A stretch of 64,000 nt of DNA from Vogesella indigofera (GTDB lineage Bacteria; Pseudomonadota; Gammaproteobacteria; Burkholderiales; Chromobacteriaceae), in NCBI RefSeq assembly GCF_028548395.1, contig NZ_JAQQLA010000004.1:941970-1005969 (forward strand), written 5' to 3'. The position numbers and the translations under genes are program-made. Below are positions 47,279 through 56,385 of this stretch, piece after piece. Each line of letters starts with the position of its first letter. Position 1 is the first letter of the stretch. The notes under the pieces were generated by a model that saw only the letters and a program-made list of their open reading frames with translations, searched no databases and was not told where the DNA came from.

Positions 47279-47482
47279 TCAGTAGTGCGGCGGAATGTCG
47301 TCGCGCAGCGAGCCGACGGTGTCATCCTGGCTGGCGCCCTGTTGCAGCTGGTACAGGTGGCGCAGCTGTTCCTGCAGCAGGTCGATCTGCTGCTGCTGGC
47401 GGGTGACGGTGAGATTGAGCGCGTCGAGCAGGTCTTCCTGCAGCGCAACCTTGATTTCCAGTTCGATGAGGCGTGATTCCAT
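47279..47482 (-). CDS. slyX: SlyX family protein
   Basis: A 67-residue coiled-coil protein, MESRLIELEIKVALQEDLLDALNLTV..., ending in the family PPHY. The role of SlyX is not settled. Length and both ends match the family well. Confidence 0.9.
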   Translation of the reverse strand: MESRLIELEIKVALQEDLLDALNLTVTRQQQQIDLLQEQLRHLYQLQQGASQDDTVGSLRDDIPPHY

Positions 47483-47534
47483 GATTGGTACCCGCTGAGT
47501 GTGGTGGTGGTGCTTTTCTGATCATAGAACGGAA

Positions 47535-47563
47535 AACGGGGTTTCCATTTCTGGAAACCCCGT
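47535..47563. terminator. Rho-independent terminator behind tRNA-Thr
   Basis: ACGGGGTTTCCA and TGGAAACCCCGT form a 12-bp stem; on the minus strand TTTTCC follows. It lies just beyond the tRNA 3' end. Confidence 0.9.
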
Positions 47564-47569
47564 AAATCC

Positions 47570-47645
47570 TGGTGCCGGCGGCAGGAATCGAACTCGCGAC
47601 CCCCTGATTACAAGTCAGGTGCTCTACCATCTGAGCTACACCGGC
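47570..47645 (-). tRNA. tRNA-Thr (anticodon TGT)
   Basis: The minus strand folds as a complete 76-nt cloverleaf: acceptor GCCGGTG/CGCCGGC (one G-T pair), D arm with AGCTCAGATGGTAGAGC, anticodon loop CTTGTAA giving anticodon TGT, T arm with GTTCGATTC, and encoded CCA at 47572-47570. It reads ACA threonine codons. Confidence 0.97.
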
Positions 47646-47708
47646 GAAGAGGCGTGCATTATTGCCGAAGATTGTTTATCTGGCAAGTCCCCGCGTCATT
47701 TTTTTGGC

Positions 47709-49022
47709 CTACAGCACCAGCGCCGCCACCCAGCCGGCGGCCAGCAGCGGCAGGTTGTAGTGCAGGAAGGTGGGGATCACCGTATCGCGCATGTGGTCGT
47801 GCTGGCCGTCGACATTGAGGCCGGAAGTCGGCCCCAGCGTGGAGTCCGACGCCGGCGAACCGGCGTCGCCCAGCGCGCCGGCGGTGCCGATGATGGCCAC
47901 CGTCGCCAGCGGCGAGAAGCCGAGCTGGATGCACAGCGGCACGTAGATCGCGGTCAGGATCGGCACGGTGGAAAACGAGGAGCCGATGCCCATGGTCACC
48001 ACCAGCCCGACAAACAGCATCGCGAACGCGGCCATGCCGCGGTTGTCGCCGAACAGGCTGGCGGAGGCGCTGACCAGCTCGCCGATCTGGCCGGTGGCGG
48101 TCAGCACCTCGGCAAAGCCCTGCGCGGTGATCATCACGAAGCCGATCATCGCCATCAGCTTCATGCCGTCGCTGAACACGTCGTCGGCCTCGCGCCATTT
48201 CAGCGCGCCGGTGGCGATGAACAGCAAAAAGCCGCACAGCGCGCCCAGCAGCATCGAGTCGCTGTACAGCTGCACCGCGAACGCGCCGGCGATGGCCAGC
48301 AGCGCGGTGACGGTGCCCTTGCGGCTGATGCGGGTGCCGGTGCGCTCGGCGTTCTCGATCTTGCCCAGCGAGTACGAACGCGACTTGCGGTAGCTGACGA
48401 ACACCGCCAGCAGCAGGCCGACGAGCATGCCGGCGGCCGGGATCGCCATCGCGTGCATCACGTTGACGCCGGAGACGTCCATGCCGGCCTTGGCAATGTT
48501 GCCGAGCAGGATCTGGTTCAGGAAGATGTCGCCGAACCCGACCGGGAACAGCATGTAGGGCGTCACCAGGCCAAAGGTGATCACGCAGGCCACCGCGCGG
48601 CGATCCAGCTGCAGCCGCGCCATCACGTACAGCAGCGGCGGGATCAGCAGCGGGATGAAGGCGATGTGGATCGGCACCAGGTTCTGGCTCATCACGCTGA
48701 CCACCGCCAGCAGCGCCAGCAGCAGCCACTTCAGCCGCGCCTTGCCGTCGCTGCGCTGCAGCCGCGCCACCGCGGCATCGGCCAGCGCGTGCGGCAGGCC
48801 GGACTTGGCGATGGCCACCGCGAAGGCGCCCAGCAGCGCGTAGGACAGCGCCACCGCCGCGCCATTGGTGATGCCCTTGTTGAAGGCGGCCAGCGTTTGC
48901 GCCAGGTCCAGCCCGCCGCTGAGGCCGCCGACGAGGGCGCCCAGCAGCAGGCTGATGACGACGTGGGTGCGGGCGAGGGTCAGCGCCAGCATCAGGGTTA
49001 CTGCGATCAGGATGGCATTCAT
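47709..49022 (-). CDS. Na+/H+ antiporter family protein (YuiF/NhaC-like)
   Basis: A 437-residue inner-membrane protein with about eleven to twelve helices. It has the N-terminal MNAILIAVTLMLALTLARTHVVISLLLGALVGGLSGGL and ALSYALLGAFAVAIAKSGLPHALAD segments of the YuiF-type Na+/H+ antiporter family and a late GSSFSTVPILTAIYVPL / GDAGSPASDSTLGPTSGL motif as in the NhaC superfamily. Some members move amino acids rather than Na+, so the substrate is open. Start ATG at 49022 without clear ribosome binding site. Confidence 0.82.
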   Translation of the reverse strand: MNAILIAVTLMLALTLARTHVVISLLLGALVGGLSGGLDLAQTLAAFNKGITNGAAVALSYALLGAFAVAIAKSGLPHALADAAVARLQRSDGKARLKWLLLALLAVVSVMSQNLVPIHIAFIPLLIPPLLYVMARLQLDRRAVACVITFGLVTPYMLFPVGFGDIFLNQILLGNIAKAGMDVSGVNVMHAMAIPAAGMLVGLLLAVFVSYRKSRSYSLGKIENAERTGTRISRKGTVTALLAIAGAFAVQLYSDSMLLGALCGFLLFIATGALKWREADDVFSDGMKLMAMIGFVMITAQGFAEVLTATGQIGELVSASASLFGDNRGMAAFAMLFVGLVVTMGIGSSFSTVPILTAIYVPLCIQLGFSPLATVAIIGTAGALGDAGSPASDSTLGPTSGLNVDGQHDHMRDTVIPTFLHYNLPLLAAGWVAALVL

Positions 49023-49119
49023 TTGTATATACAAAGTACTGATTTGAAATGAAAAAAAGGGCGCAAGGGTAGCGCAAGCGCGCAGCACTGTCGAATGCGG
49101 CGCACGAGGGGCAAGGCGG

Positions 49120-49138
49120 GCGGCCAGGGTTGGCCGCA
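49120..49138. repeat. GTTGGCCGCA repeat, paired copy
   Basis: Right arm GTTGGCCGCA exact (49129-49138), left arm GGCGGCCAGG imperfect, between the antiporter and the LysR gene end. Confidence 0.85.
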
Positions 49139-49174
49139 GCGGCGGGTGGGAGGAGGGCGCGTCCACCGTCGGGG

Positions 49175-50149
49175 TCAGCGTTGCAGCGGCGTGGCCTGGC
49201 CGGCGGCCATCTCGGCGGCGAACAGTTGCTGCAGCTGGGCCAGCAACACCTGGCGCAGGAAGCGGTGCAGCGGGTGGCCGTCGTTGCGGCGGTGCCAGAC
49301 CAGGTCGATCTGGATTTGCGCCGCGCCCGGCAGCGGCGAGCAGCGCAGCGCGGGATGCAGGTCGAACAGCGAGTGGTACAGCGCCGGCTGGATGGAGACC
49401 AGCGGCGCCTGCTGCAGGATGTGCGCGATCGCCATCAGACTGGCCGCCAGTGCCACGATGCGGCGGGCCAGGCCGTGGCCGGCAAACAGGTGGTCGATGA
49501 CGCCGGCGGCGGTGCCGCGATAGCTGCTGACCACGTGATCGCAGGCCGCCAGCTCTGCCAGCGACGGTGTCGCCGACAGCACGAGTTGCTGCGTGCTGTG
49601 CACCGAGCAGAAGCCGCTGTCGAACAGCGGCCGCCGGCTGTGCCAGTCGCGCAGCGGCAGCGGCGCGGCGGTGATCAGCAGGTCGACCTCGTCGTTGTCG
49701 AGCGCGGCCAGCTGCTGGTCGGTCTCCAGCAGCTGCGAACGCAGTTGCAGCTGCGGCGCCTGCTGCCGCAGCGCGGCGATCAGCGACGGGTACAGCATCG
49801 CCTCCATGCCGTCCGGCATCGACAGCCGCAGGCTGGCGTTGACCGCCGCCGGATCGAACGGCGGCTGGCGGAACAGGAAGCGGTTGGCCTCCTGCAGCCA
49901 GGCGTGCACCGCCGGCGCCAGCGCCAGTGCGCGCGCGGTCGGCTCCATGCGGCTGCCGCAGCGGATGAACAGCGGATCGTCGAGCAGCTTGCGCAGTCGC
50001 GCCAGCGCGTGGCTCATCGCTGGCTGGCCGAGGTAGAGGCGGGCGGCGGCGCGGCTGACGTGGCGTTCCTGCATCAGTACGTCGAAGGCCAGCAGCAGGT
50101 TGAGGTCGAGGCGACGCAGCGCGTCGGCATCAAGATCGAATTCGTTCAT
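49175..50149 (-). CDS. LysR-family transcriptional regulator
   Basis: 324 residues in the NodD/SyrM-type LysR subgroup: LRRLDLNLLLAFDVLMQERHVSRAAARLYLGQPAMSHALARLRKLLDDPLFIR gives the winged helix-turn-helix, then an effector domain with LRLSMPDGMEAMLYPSLIAAL. ATG at 50149 is the family start. It is divergent from an MFS transporter gene 80 bp away and probably controls it. Confidence 0.9.
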   Translation of the reverse strand: MNEFDLDADALRRLDLNLLLAFDVLMQERHVSRAAARLYLGQPAMSHALARLRKLLDDPLFIRCGSRMEPTARALALAPAVHAWLQEANRFLFRQPPFDPAAVNASLRLSMPDGMEAMLYPSLIAALRQQAPQLQLRSQLLETDQQLAALDNDEVDLLITAAPLPLRDWHSRRPLFDSGFCSVHSTQQLVLSATPSLAELAACDHVVSSYRGTAAGVIDHLFAGHGLARRIVALAASLMAIAHILQQAPLVSIQPALYHSLFDLHPALRCSPLPGAAQIQIDLVWHRRNDGHPLHRFLRQVLLAQLQQLFAAEMAAGQATPLQR

Positions 50150-50229
50150 GATCAGTATTCTGATAATCGATTTCCATGATAGTACCGTCGCTGCCGATAA
50201 TGCCACGTTCCCGTTACCGGCTGTCCGTC

Positions 50230-51639
50230 ATGTCTATCGCTGCCGTCGCGCCGCGTTACCGCCTGCACCACCTTGCCATCGCGCTGATCGTGGCGCTGGA
50301 ATACCTGCAAACCATGATGGTGGCCTTCGGCGCCGGCCGCATCAGCCACGGTCTGCACGCCACGGCACAGCAATTCAGCCTCGCCGCCGCCGGCTACGCC
50401 GCGGTGGCGGTGCTGATGATCCTCAGCCACCGCTGGTGGGTGCAGCGCCTCGGCTACCGCACCATGCTGCGGCTGTCGCTGCTGGCCTTCGGCGTGGGCG
50501 CACTGCTGTGCGCGCTGTCGCAGACGGCGGGTGATTTCATCGTCGCGCGCATGGTGCAGGCGCTGGGCGGGGCGGCGTTCTTCACCGCGTCAAGGGTGCA
50601 GATCATGCACTACCGCGGCCGCGAGCGGCTGCAGGCGATGCTGTTCCTGCCCGGTGGCATCATGCTCGGCTCCGGGCTGGCGCCCATCCTCGCCGCCGGC
50701 CTGCTGACGGTGACCGGCTGGCAGGCGCTGTTCTGGGTGTTGCTGCCGCTGGTGGCGCTCGCCGACTACGTGGTGCGGCAGGCGGTGCCGGAAGCGGAAC
50801 CGGTGGCCAACGAACGCCCGGACCGGCTGCACCCGTGGGGCCTCGCGCTGCTGGTGGCCGGCGTATTCCTGCTGCAATGGGTGCTGGAGCGCGCCCGTTT
50901 CGAGCTGGCGGCGCACGGCGCGCTGCTGTGGTCGCTGGGGCTGCTGGCCGGCGTGCTGCTGTTGCTGCACCTGCGCCACGAATGGCGGCGGTCGGCGCCG
51001 CTGGTACCGTACCGCCGCTTCACCAGCGAGCGCTACCTGTGGGGCATGGCGGTGTACGGCGTGGCCTATGTGGTGATGTCGGCCTGCGGCTATGTGCTGC
51101 CGCTGTACATGGCGCAGGGGCTGGGTCTGAGCCTGCTGCACAGTGGCTGGCTGCTGGGCGGCAGCGGCCTGCTGGCGCTGCCTTTCGCCATCCTGCACCT
51201 GAAGCTGATGCTGCGCTGGCCGCATCTGCGCCGCTTCCTGTTGGCGGGGACGCTGTTGCTGGCCTTGGCCGCCGCGCTGCTGGCGCACAGCGCTACGGGT
51301 GGGGGCTGGCAGCTGGCGGCCGGGCTGCTGCTGTTCAACGGCCTGTTCCTGCCGTTCTTTCTCGGCACCACCGCTGCCGCCACCTTCAGCCACGTCGACG
51401 AGCAGGTGTTCAGCCACGCCTACCAGGTGAAGAACGCGATGCGCGAGGTGGCTAGCGCGCTGGGGCTGTCGTGGGCGGTGCTCATCCTGCAGCAGCGCAG
51501 CGACGCGCATCTGGCGGCGCAGCCGGAGCTGGCCGCCGGCCCGCTGCTGCTGCTGGCGGGGCAGGATTTCTTCTACGGCTTGCTGCTGCTGGCGCTGTGC
51601 ATCGGTGTGCTGCTGCGCCTGCAGCGTCGCTTCGTGTAG
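50230..51639 (+). CDS. Major facilitator superfamily transporter (DHA2-like)
   Basis: A 469-residue protein with about fourteen hydrophobic segments and the MFS loop RWWVQRLGYRTMLRLSLLAFGVG and the ALGGAAFFTASRVQIMHYRGRERLQAMLFLPGGIMLG region, typical of drug:H+ antiporters of the DHA2 group. Three in-frame ATGs (50176, 50203, 50230) are possible; 50230 is chosen because the added residues do not look like family sequence, but no start has a good ribosome binding site. Substrate unknown. Confidence 0.82.
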   Translation: MSIAAVAPRYRLHHLAIALIVALEYLQTMMVAFGAGRISHGLHATAQQFSLAAAGYAAVAVLMILSHRWWVQRLGYRTMLRLSLLAFGVGALLCALSQTAGDFIVARMVQALGGAAFFTASRVQIMHYRGRERLQAMLFLPGGIMLGSGLAPILAAGLLTVTGWQALFWVLLPLVALADYVVRQAVPEAEPVANERPDRLHPWGLALLVAGVFLLQWVLERARFELAAHGALLWSLGLLAGVLLLLHLRHEWRRSAPLVPYRRFTSERYLWGMAVYGVAYVVMSACGYVLPLYMAQGLGLSLLHSGWLLGGSGLLALPFAILHLKLMLRWPHLRRFLLAGTLLLALAAALLAHSATGGGWQLAAGLLLFNGLFLPFFLGTTAAATFSHVDEQVFSHAYQVKNAMREVASALGLSWAVLILQQRSDAHLAAQPELAAGPLLLLAGQDFFYGLLLLALCIGVLLRLQRRFV

Positions 51640-51660
51640 CGCCAGGGTTGGCCGCAAACG

Positions 51661-51692
51661 ACAACGCCCTGTCGCGGGACAGGGCGTTGTTT
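51661..51692. terminator. Rho-independent terminator, bidirectional
   Basis: ACAACGCCCTGTC and GACAGGGCGTTGT form a 13-bp stem between the convergent MFS and thioesterase genes, with TTTCGG on one side and GTTTGCG on the other. A single GTTGGCCGCA (51647-51656) precedes it. Confidence 0.85.
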
Positions 51693-51705
51693 CGGGGCGG
51701 CGGGT

Positions 51706-52101
51706 TCAGCCGGCCAGCTGCGCGGCGAACGCTTCCGGAATCGCCGGGCGGCCGCGCTCGTTGACGGCGGTGCCGATGATCAGCCCCTCCAGCACCACCT
51801 TCTGGTCGGCGAGGCGGATCACCTGCTGGCGGAAGCCGAAGCGCACGCGCGACACCGCCTCGAACGCCACAGTGACCACGAACTGGTCGCCGCTGGTCAG
51901 CGACGCCTTGTAGTCCAGCTCCGAGCGCACCACCACCAGGTTCACCTTCTGTCGCGCCAGCTCGGCAAAGTCGATGCCCTTCTGCAGCAGGAATTCGTGG
52001 CGCGCGTGCTCCAGGTAGTTGAAGTAGACACCGTTATTGACGATGCCCTGCATATCGCACTCGTAATCACGCACCTTGAATTCAACGGCAAACACGGACA
52101 T
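51706..52101 (-). CDS. Acyl-CoA thioesterase, hot-dog fold (4HBT/YbgC-like)
   Basis: A 131-residue hot-dog thioesterase. The catalytic segment VRDYECDMQGIVNNGVYFNYLEHARHEFL carries the Asp of the 4-hydroxybenzoyl-CoA thioesterase class, followed by the long helix. It hydrolyses an unknown acyl-CoA in the cytoplasm. It stands alone, upstream of nothing obvious on the minus strand. Confidence 0.87.
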   Translation of the reverse strand: MSVFAVEFKVRDYECDMQGIVNNGVYFNYLEHARHEFLLQKGIDFAELARQKVNLVVVRSELDYKASLTSGDQFVVTVAFEAVSRVRFGFRQQVIRLADQKVVLEGLIIGTAVNERGRPAIPEAFAAQLAG

Positions 52102-52202
52102 CGCTATGGCTCCAGATCGGGGTTGATGGGGATGGCGGTATACACGCCGGGGCGGGCAGTGTAACGCAAGGGGCGGCGCGCGCGGAATGGCAAGCGGGCC
52201 GG

Positions 52203-52222
52203 CGCGGCCAACGTTGGCCGCA
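52203..52222. repeat. GTTGGCCGCA repeat, paired copy
   Basis: Left arm CGCGGCCAAC (one mismatch), right arm exact, between rsmJ and the thioesterase gene. Confidence 0.9.
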
Positions 52223-52225
52223 AGC

Positions 52226-53029
52226 TCAGTCCGCGTCCGTGAAGTCCTGCGGCCGCAGCGCCTTGATGATGTAGAGGTCGAAGCGGGTGGACTTGCCGTC
52301 CAGCACCACCGACGGCTTCACGCCCTCGATCGGCACGCCGCGTTGCGGCCGTTTCACCACCACGCGTACGGTGGCGGCGGCGATGGCGGCGGCCAGCAGC
52401 TCGGCGCTGTCGAGGTCGTCGCCGATCACGTGCTGGAACGCCTGCATGCCTTTCTTGGCGGCGGCGGATTTCTTGTCGGTGTCGGGGAACATCGGGTCGA
52501 CGAACACCACTTCCGGACGCTCGGCACGTGGCAGCGCGGCCTGTTGCGCCAGCCAGGCGATGGCGTTGCCGTGCACCAGCGTCATGCGCGCGGCGATGTC
52601 GGCGGTCGACGGATCGCGCGCGGCGCGCTCCAGCGCGTCGGCCAGCAGCGCGGCGGCGACGGGCGAGCGCTCCAGCATGGTGACGTGGCAGCCCAGCGTG
52701 GCCAGCACGAAGCTGTCGCCGCCGAGGCCGGCGGTGGCGTCCACCACCCGCGGCAGGTCCTTGGCGCCTTTCAGCCCCACCGCCTTGGCCACCGGCTGGC
52801 CGCGGCCGCCGCCCTGTTCGCGGCGGTGGCGGGCGGCGCCTTCCACGAATTCGGCGTACACCGCGCCGTGCTTGGCGCAGGTGACCAGCTCCAGCCGCTC
52901 TGGCCCCAGTTCCAGCCAGTAGCCGTCCGTCGGCCGCTGCCGTACCAGAGGCAGGGCAAAGCGGCTGGCCAGTTGCTCGGCGGTGTCGCGGCGCGCACTT
53001 TCGGCGCAGTACAGGGGGGTGGCGTGCAT
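52226..53029 (-). CDS. rsmJ: 16S rRNA (guanine-1516-N2)-methyltransferase
   Basis: A 267-residue SAM-dependent methyltransferase matching RsmJ: the N-terminal ASRFALPLV...DGYWLELGPERLEL, the SAM motif VVDATAGLGGDSFVLATLGCHVTMLERSP, and VVFVDPMFPDTDKKSAAAKKGMQAF. It methylates G1516 of 16S rRNA. The ATG at 53029 has AAGGAAG upstream. Confidence 0.9.
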   Translation of the reverse strand: MHATPLYCAESARRDTAEQLASRFALPLVRQRPTDGYWLELGPERLELVTCAKHGAVYAEFVEGAARHRREQGGGRGQPVAKAVGLKGAKDLPRVVDATAGLGGDSFVLATLGCHVTMLERSPVAAALLADALERAARDPSTADIAARMTLVHGNAIAWLAQQAALPRAERPEVVFVDPMFPDTDKKSAAAKKGMQAFQHVIGDDLDSAELLAAAIAAATVRVVVKRPQRGVPIEGVKPSVVLDGKSTRFDLYIIKALRPQDFTDAD

Positions 53030-53122
53030 GCGGCTTCCTTCGTTGACGCGGCGAAGATACGGGATCGCTGTGGCGGCAGCAAGCGCTTTGCCTTTCTTGA
53101 TGCAATGTGAATAAATGGTCGC

Positions 53123-55342
53123 ATGTTGCTGCTTGCCTGTTTCTGTGCCGGGGTGGTGTTGTGCGTGTTTTTGCCGCAGCTGCCGAGCTGGCCCTTGTTG
53201 CTGACCGTGCTGCTGTTGTCGTGGCCGCTGTGGTGGCGCACGCGTCGCCTGTGGCTGCTGGCGCTGGTGGCCGCCACGCTGGGGCTGGGCTACGCCGCGT
53301 GGCGGGCAGAGTTGCGTCTGGCGCAGCGGCTGGATGCGGCACTGGTCGGCGAGGTGGTGCAGTTCAGCGGCGTGGTGCGCGGCCTGGCCAAGCCCGGCGA
53401 ATTCGGCGTGCGCCTGCGCTTCGAGGTGGAGGAAACCGCGCCGGACATCCGCCTGCCGCCGCTGCTGGAGCTGAGCGACTACCGGCAGCAGGCGTGGCCG
53501 GCCGGCAGCCGCTGGCGCCTCAGCGCGCGCCTGCGTCCGCCGCGTGGTGCGGCCAACGTTGCCGGCTTCGACGCCGAGGCGTGGTACTGGTCGGAAGGGG
53601 TGCTGGCCACCGGCAGCGTGTTCAAGGGGCGGCAGGCGCTGGGCATGGCAACGGACTGGCCGGCGCACATCGACCGCCTGCGCGAACGGGTGGCGCAGCG
53701 GCTGCTGACCGGCTGTGACGAGCCGCGCGCCGCCGCGCTGGTGGCGGCACTGGCGGTGGGGGCGCAGCAGACGCTGACGCGTGGCGACTGGCAGTCGCTG
53801 GCCGCCACCGGCCTGACCCACGTGGTCAGCGTCTCCGGGCTGCACATCACGATGATCGCGTTGCTGGTGGCGTGGCTGTTGCGGCGCGCGCTGCGCTACC
53901 TGCCGCCGCTGCGGCGGCCGTTGTGGTGGGTGCTGGGCGGCGCGATGCTGGCCGCCGGCGCCTATGCCGCGCTGGCCGGTTTTTCGGTGCCGACGCAGCG
54001 CAGCCTGTGGATGCTCGTGGTGGCGGCCGTGGCGCTGGCCAGCCAGCGCGGGCTGTCGCCGTTGCAGATCTGGCTGGCGGCGCTGACGCTGGTGTTGCTG
54101 CTCGATCCGTTTGCGGTGCTGGCGCCGGGCTTCTGGCTGTCGTTCGGGCTGGTGGCGGCGCTGCTCGTGATGGTGGCCGGCCGCCGCGCGCCGGGCGGCA
54201 AGTGGCAGACCGCGCTGCAGGCGCAAGGGCTGGTGACGCTGGCGTCGACGCTGCCACTGGCGCTGTTCTTCGGCCAGCTGCCGCTGGTGTCGCCGCTGGC
54301 CAATGCGCTGGGCACGCCGCTGGTGTCCTTGCTGCTGACGCCGCTGGCCTTGCTGGCGGCGCTGCTGCCGTGGCCTTGGCTAGCCGTGGCGGCGGGGTGG
54401 GTGGCACAGCTGCTCTGGTCCTGGGTGGACCTGCTGGCCGGTGCGCCGCTGTACGCGGTACCGCAGCTGCCGTGGCCGCTGCTGCTGGCGGCGCTGGCCG
54501 GCACGCTGCTGGCCCTGCTGCCGTGGTCGTGGAGCGGGCGCGCGCTGGGCGGCTGCCTGTTGCTGCCGCTGCTGCTGTACCGGGTGCCGCCGCCGGCCAG
54601 CGGCACGCTGGCGGTGGAGCTGCTCGATGTCGGCCAGGGGCTGGCGGTGCTGTTGCGCACGCGGCAGCACGCCTTGCTGTACGACACCGGCGCCGGCGAG
54701 GCGACGCGGGTGCTGCTGCCGGCGTTGCGCGCGCTGGATGTGCGGCGGCTGGACACGCTGCTGCTGTCGCACCACGACAGCGACCACGACGGCGCCGCCG
54801 CCAGCCTGCGCGAGGGCATCAAGGTTGGCCGCATCCTCGCCGGCCAGCCGCAGTTCTATCCCGGCGCCCAGCCGTGCCGCGGCGGGCAGAGCTGGGTGTG
54901 GGACGGCGTGCGTTTCGACGTGCTGTGGCCGCCGCCGGCGTGGCAGGGCGAGGACAACGCGCACAGCTGCGTGCTGCGGGTCGCCACCGCCGGGCAGGCG
55001 CTGCTGCTGAGCGGTGATGCGCCGCTGGCGGTGGAGCAGGCGTTGCTGGCGCGTTACGGCAGTGCGCTGCGCAGCCAGTGGCTGGTGCTCGGCCATCACG
55101 GCAGCCGTACTTCCAGCGGTGACGACTGGCTGCGGCAGGTGCAGCCGCAGATGGCGCTGCTCAGCGCCGGCTACCGCAACCGTTACCGCCATCCGCACCC
55201 GCAGGTGCTGGCGCGGCTGGACGCGGCCGGCATCACCGTGTGGCGCAGCGATCACGACGGCGCACTGGCGTTGCGGCTGGGGCCCAGAGAGGGCGAATTG
55301 CAGGCGCGGCGGGCGCAGGCGGCACGCTACTGGAGGCCGTGA
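53123..55342 (+). CDS. comEC: DNA internalisation / competence protein ComEC (Rec2)
   Basis: A 739-residue inner-membrane channel for DNA uptake in natural transformation. It has an N-terminal DUF4131-like segment, the competence domain with many helices (GLTHVVSVSGLHITMIALLVAWLLRR), and a C-terminal metallo-beta-lactamase-like domain (ELLDVGQGLAVLLRT, LLLSHHDSDHDGAAAS, LVLGHHGSRTSS). It is intact and full length, so the organism is probably transformable. Exact GTTGGCCGCA-type copies lie inside at 53548 and 54824. It ends five bases before MITE-like copy B. Confidence 0.93.
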   Translation: MLLLACFCAGVVLCVFLPQLPSWPLLLTVLLLSWPLWWRTRRLWLLALVAATLGLGYAAWRAELRLAQRLDAALVGEVVQFSGVVRGLAKPGEFGVRLRFEVEETAPDIRLPPLLELSDYRQQAWPAGSRWRLSARLRPPRGAANVAGFDAEAWYWSEGVLATGSVFKGRQALGMATDWPAHIDRLRERVAQRLLTGCDEPRAAALVAALAVGAQQTLTRGDWQSLAATGLTHVVSVSGLHITMIALLVAWLLRRALRYLPPLRRPLWWVLGGAMLAAGAYAALAGFSVPTQRSLWMLVVAAVALASQRGLSPLQIWLAALTLVLLLDPFAVLAPGFWLSFGLVAALLVMVAGRRAPGGKWQTALQAQGLVTLASTLPLALFFGQLPLVSPLANALGTPLVSLLLTPLALLAALLPWPWLAVAAGWVAQLLWSWVDLLAGAPLYAVPQLPWPLLLAALAGTLLALLPWSWSGRALGGCLLLPLLLYRVPPPASGTLAVELLDVGQGLAVLLRTRQHALLYDTGAGEATRVLLPALRALDVRRLDTLLLSHHDSDHDGAAASLREGIKVGRILAGQPQFYPGAQPCRGGQSWVWDGVRFDVLWPPPAWQGEDNAHSCVLRVATAGQALLLSGDAPLAVEQALLARYGSALRSQWLVLGHHGSRTSSGDDWLRQVQPQMALLSAGYRNRYRHPHPQVLARLDAAGITVWRSDHDGALALRLGPREGELQARRAQAARYWRP

Positions 55343-55347
55343 CCTTA

Positions 55348-55497
55348 GAACCTGTTCACGATCTAGCGCGCTCACGCGGACAGGGCGGAAACGACTGCGG
55401 AAGCGGCGTTTAGCGGGAGATCAACTCGCACGCCGTAGCCGTTTTCAACGCCGCATCGCCCCGTGGATATCCGTCATGGCAGATCGTGAACAGGTGC
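55348..55497. mobile_element. 150-bp MITE-like element, copy B
   Basis: The left end GAACCTGTTCACGATCT and the inverted right end GCACCTGTTCACGATCT match in 16 of 17 bases. Flanks TTA and TCA are compatible with a worn TNA duplication. The total length equals that of copy A, and AAGCGGCGTTTA and GCCGTTTTCAACGC are shared internal blocks. The right flank TCA supplies the TGA stop of the response-regulator gene, just as copy A touches a stop codon. No coding capacity. Confidence 0.78.
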
Positions 55498-56385
55498 TCA
55501 GCCGTGAACGATGGCCAGCACCTGGTTGCCGTTGCCCTGGTACTGCAGCTGGTCGAAGGACAGCTTGCGCGCGATGAGGATGCCGCGGCCGTGGCTGCTG
55601 ATCAGCTGCGTGGGGTCGTCGACCAGGTAGCGCGCCCAGTCGAAACCGTTGCCCTGGTCGCTGATGGTGAAGTGCAGGTCGCGGCCGTGGCGCTGCATGC
55701 CGACGCGAACCTCGCGCGCGCCCAGCACCGGGTCGGCCAGCCGCTGCTGCAGCGTCTCCTGCCAGCGGTCCTCGCGCTGCAGCTGGGTTTTTTCCTGGTA
55801 GTCCAGCTCCAGATTGCCGTGCTCGATGGCGTTGACGATCAGCTCGAACAGGCCGGTAGCGGTCTTTTCCGGGCTGCTGCTGGTGCGCGCCAGCAGCGCG
55901 GTGACGCAGCGTGCCTCGTGCAGCTGGCGGAAGCTGAAGCTGGCCTGCTCCAGGTGCTGCAGCGCGTCCAGTTGCTGGTTGGCCAGCTCGACAAAGTACT
56001 GGTGGCGGTCCCAGTGCTCGGTGGCGGCACCGACCACCGCCAGCAGCATGTCGCGCGAGAACGGCTTGGTCAGGTAGTAGAAGGCGCCACCGGCCAGGCT
56101 TTCCTGCACGCTGGCGGCGGCGCCGACCGCGGTCTGCATGATCACCGGCAGGAAGGCCAGCCGTTCGGTGGCCTTGATGCGCTTGAGCAGGTCGACGCCG
56201 CTGATGCCGGGCATCATCTTGTCGAGCAGGATGGCGGAAAACTGTTCGCCCTCGCGCTGCAGGATCTGCCACGCGTCCTCGCCGTTCAGCGCCTGCTGCG
56301 TGTCGTAGCCGGCGTCCTCCAGCAGGTCGGTCATCAGTTCCAGGTTGAACGGTTCGTCGTCGACCAGTAACAGGCGTTTTTTCAT
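55498..56385 (-). CDS. Response regulator with C-terminal HATPase (anti-sigma-like) domain
   Basis: 295 residues. Receiver domain 1-120 with D9, D10, phospho-acceptor D55 (LLDKMMPG) and K107 (YYLTKPF). The C-terminal 150 residues are a GHKL ATPase of the SpoIIAB/RsbW serine-kinase type: LFELIVNAIEHGN, DQGNGFDW, GRGILIARKL. Such outputs normally bind or phosphorylate an anti-sigma-antagonist rather than DNA, but no STAS or SpoIIE gene is nearby. It overlaps the kinase gene by one base (TGATG). The stop codon is the flank of MITE-like copy B. Confidence 0.82.
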   Translation of the reverse strand: MKKRLLLVDDEPFNLELMTDLLEDAGYDTQQALNGEDAWQILQREGEQFSAILLDKMMPGISGVDLLKRIKATERLAFLPVIMQTAVGAAASVQESLAGGAFYYLTKPFSRDMLLAVVGAATEHWDRHQYFVELANQQLDALQHLEQASFSFRQLHEARCVTALLARTSSSPEKTATGLFELIVNAIEHGNLELDYQEKTQLQREDRWQETLQQRLADPVLGAREVRVGMQRHGRDLHFTISDQGNGFDWARYLVDDPTQLISSHGRGILIARKLSFDQLQYQGNGNQVLAIVHG

